DNA of 64,000 nt, from assembly GCA_016169945.1 (NCBI GenBank), contig JADLSH010000199.1:3222501-3286500 (forward strand), given 5' to 3'. How positions within the stretch are numbered: position 1 is the stretch's first letter; each line of letters begins with the position of its first letter. Positions 62,331-64,000 of the stretch are shown piece after piece. The position numbers were made by a program, and so were the translations under genes. The notes under the pieces were generated by a model. It was given only the letters and a program-made list of their open reading frames with translations. It ran no database searches and was not told where the DNA came from. The DNA comes from Trachythela sp. YZ-2020 (Eukaryota > Cnidaria > Anthozoa > Malacalcyonacea > Clavulariidae).

Positions 62331-63146
62331 CAACTCCGATATCAAGCTCTTCTAAATTCTAATACCGTAGTTTACGCTGTAGATCGTAACAAGGAATAAA
62401 GTTGGGATTTATAACGTATATAGGCTAGTAATACCACTATCAAGACCGTTTTCCATTAAGATCGCGTTGCCTGCTGAGAATATAAGCGATCTTCAAGTCA
62501 GATTCATGGCGTTCGCTGCGTCCGGTGAGGACACAGAGACCATTTTGCACGTCATTATCAATCAGACATTTGATACCGTATATAATACAAATCATTTTCT
62601 TAGAAATACCATTCGAGGAAAATATAGATAATTAATTATTTATGCCATAATATAATTTCCTGTCATGTTTTGTATCGACACGTAGCCAAAGTCAAAACCT
62701 TCCTTTTCTGACTTGGAGCAACGTAAATTGCGTTTTATCTTTTGTCTATAAGCATACTTTTGTCGAAATAGCAGGAGTCATATTTGGGTATCGTTTGTCT
62801 AAAATTTAAATGCTTATCAACGCATGAAAATATTCATGCAATTCTGCACGCAGTTAACCGCAGGGCCGGCTTCCAGCTAGGCTATTCCATTTGTGCTGAA
62901 ATTGTTGAAAAACCCTAAGTCTAACTCAGACTTCTGCAAACACACTATAATAGCAAGCAAAATATTTAGGTGAATTCTTAAAATGATATTAAGCTCATCC
63001 ATTAACTGCTTTGTCACTTTAAAGAGACGTTGATAAAATATTGTAATACAATAATGTAAACAAACGTGATAAACACAGTACTAAAGAGTAAAGTATAATT
63101 ATAGATTTCCTCTTCCCTTTTTAAAGCTAAGTGTGAAAAATTAAAG

Positions 63147-63234
63147 GGCTGTGGCTTCTGACTTTAATATAAGCGAAGGCCGAAGAGGTTTATAAAACAC
63201 ACACTGGTCTATATATTCTAAGTATTACGATATT
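63147..63234. other. Conserved non-coding block, copy B
   Basis: Counterpart of 14198-14285 with one mismatch over 88 bp. Upstream of copy B exon 1. Confidence 0.6.
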
Positions 63235-63252
63235 ATATACTGAATAGTTTAC

Positions 63253-63559
63253 CTGTCTGCGAAGTTTATCAATACTTTGAACTGGCGGAAGTAGATATGT
63301 CTACAAGGCTCGAAGAAAATACTATAAAGTTACCTGTAAATATATCTTCAGGTACCAGAAATCACGCTATATACAGGAATACACTCGTCGCCCCATCTTC
63401 TCAGCTTTAAAAGAAAAGAACTGTAATATTGTGTAATAATTATATAAAGTTTCATTCAACATAATCGTACTTGCATAGACATTAATATCCATAATTATGA
63501 CACTGACAAAGTGAAACAAAAATATGCAGTATTTATGATTCTACTCACGTTACTGCCAT
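63253..63559 (-). other. Candidate 5' exons of copy B (weak)
   Basis: An ATG at 63557-63559 opens a tiny exon (63549-63559) followed by a GTGAGT donor. Joined to 63253-63300, which has AG before it and GTAAAC after it, it reads through 19 codons. Copy A has lost the first part because its homology ends at about 15,325. Equally, these could be 5' untranslated exons or chance. I could not connect them in phase to the first secure exon at 60449-60539. Confidence 0.25.
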
Positions 63560-64000
63560 TGCTCTTCAAAAATTTATATCCGGGAATCGACCTCTTCTTC
63601 TACTTGCAATAGCTGAAAAAATACTGAGGTTTCCCTACGTGTGCGAACACGAATAAATTAATGGAATAATGCAAGAAAAACCCGTACAAATAACAACAGC
63701 CGCCCCGTGGAGTTCCAGGAAAATGACTCTTTGTAATTCGACCTCGAGTGTCATGTGGCGTGAAAATAGAACACGACCAGGCTTGTGGTAAAATTGAACA
63801 AGGGTATTAAGATTATTGCACTTACTGTAAGGGTTTATACTCACGCGTTATGAAATAAAAGGCTAGAATTATCTAATAAATATTGCATGCTGTGTTTACC
63901 TTACTCGTTAGGTAAAATATTTAAGTTGTCAAGTTTTAATCAACCCTGCGAATTTATGTTAGAGAGAAGGTACAAGTACTAAGAAAAACTAAATATCATC
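63560..64000. other. Upstream of copy B, unrecognised
   Basis: Probably promoter side of copy B. I see no clear TATA box, repeat or coding region. Confidence 0.35.

Noticed and set aside
62440..62510. Extra coding exon shared with 13,219-13,280
   Set aside because: The two copies align, but no frame stays open in both, so it is conserved intron rather than exon.

Overview
The window is animal nuclear DNA: AT-rich, intron-dense, full of short inverted-repeat DNA transposons, SINE and LINE fragments, and with TTAGGG-type repeats at one place. I read it as an invertebrate, most likely a cnidarian. That is an impression from the mix of an enlarged HELZ2-like gene and the repeat families; the sequence alone does not prove it.

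All convincing coding sequence is on the minus strand and belongs to two tandem HELZ2-like paralogues (helicase with zinc finger domain 2). Copy B runs from about 60.5 kb (perhaps 63.56 kb) down to a stop codon at 20,912-20,914. I could place 41 exons, about 11.4 kb of coding sequence or roughly 3,790 codons, and every intron phase agrees. The order is TPR-like N-terminus, charged coiled coil, Zn-ribbon plus CCCH finger, Ser/acidic linker, C2H2 finger, second CCCH finger, UPF1-like helicase 1, acidic linkers, RNB exoribonuclease core with its Asp quartet, linkers, UPF1-like helicase 2. The finger-helicase-RNB-helicase part matches vertebrate HELZ2; the TPR/coiled-coil front end is additional. 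Copy B carries one lesion, a 2-bp deletion (relative to copy A) in the Zn-ribbon/CCCH exon near 52,301-52,308.

Copy A lies downstream (about 11.0 kb to 1.1 kb) and holds the N-terminal half only, from the TPR exons to the second CCCH exon; the rest is beyond position 1 or absent. It lacks two linker exons found in B and has one extra G in a G8 tract at 3,784-3,791 that puts a stop in frame. Homology between the copies continues upstream through a shared intron/5' block and stops abruptly at about 15,325 in A and 63,521 in B.

Between the genes (15.3-20.9 kb) and in nearly every intron lie mobile elements: TIR elements with exact 7-bp or 8-bp target duplications, IS630/Tc1-like elements with TA sites (one keeping a transposase N-terminus), TTAA and TAA elements, non-LTR retrotransposon 3' ends, tRNA-derived SINEs, and satellites of 5 to 94 bp. 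Several can be ordered relative to the gene duplication because the other paralogue is the empty site. I found no convincing plus-strand host gene, rRNA, functional tRNA or CRISPR array.
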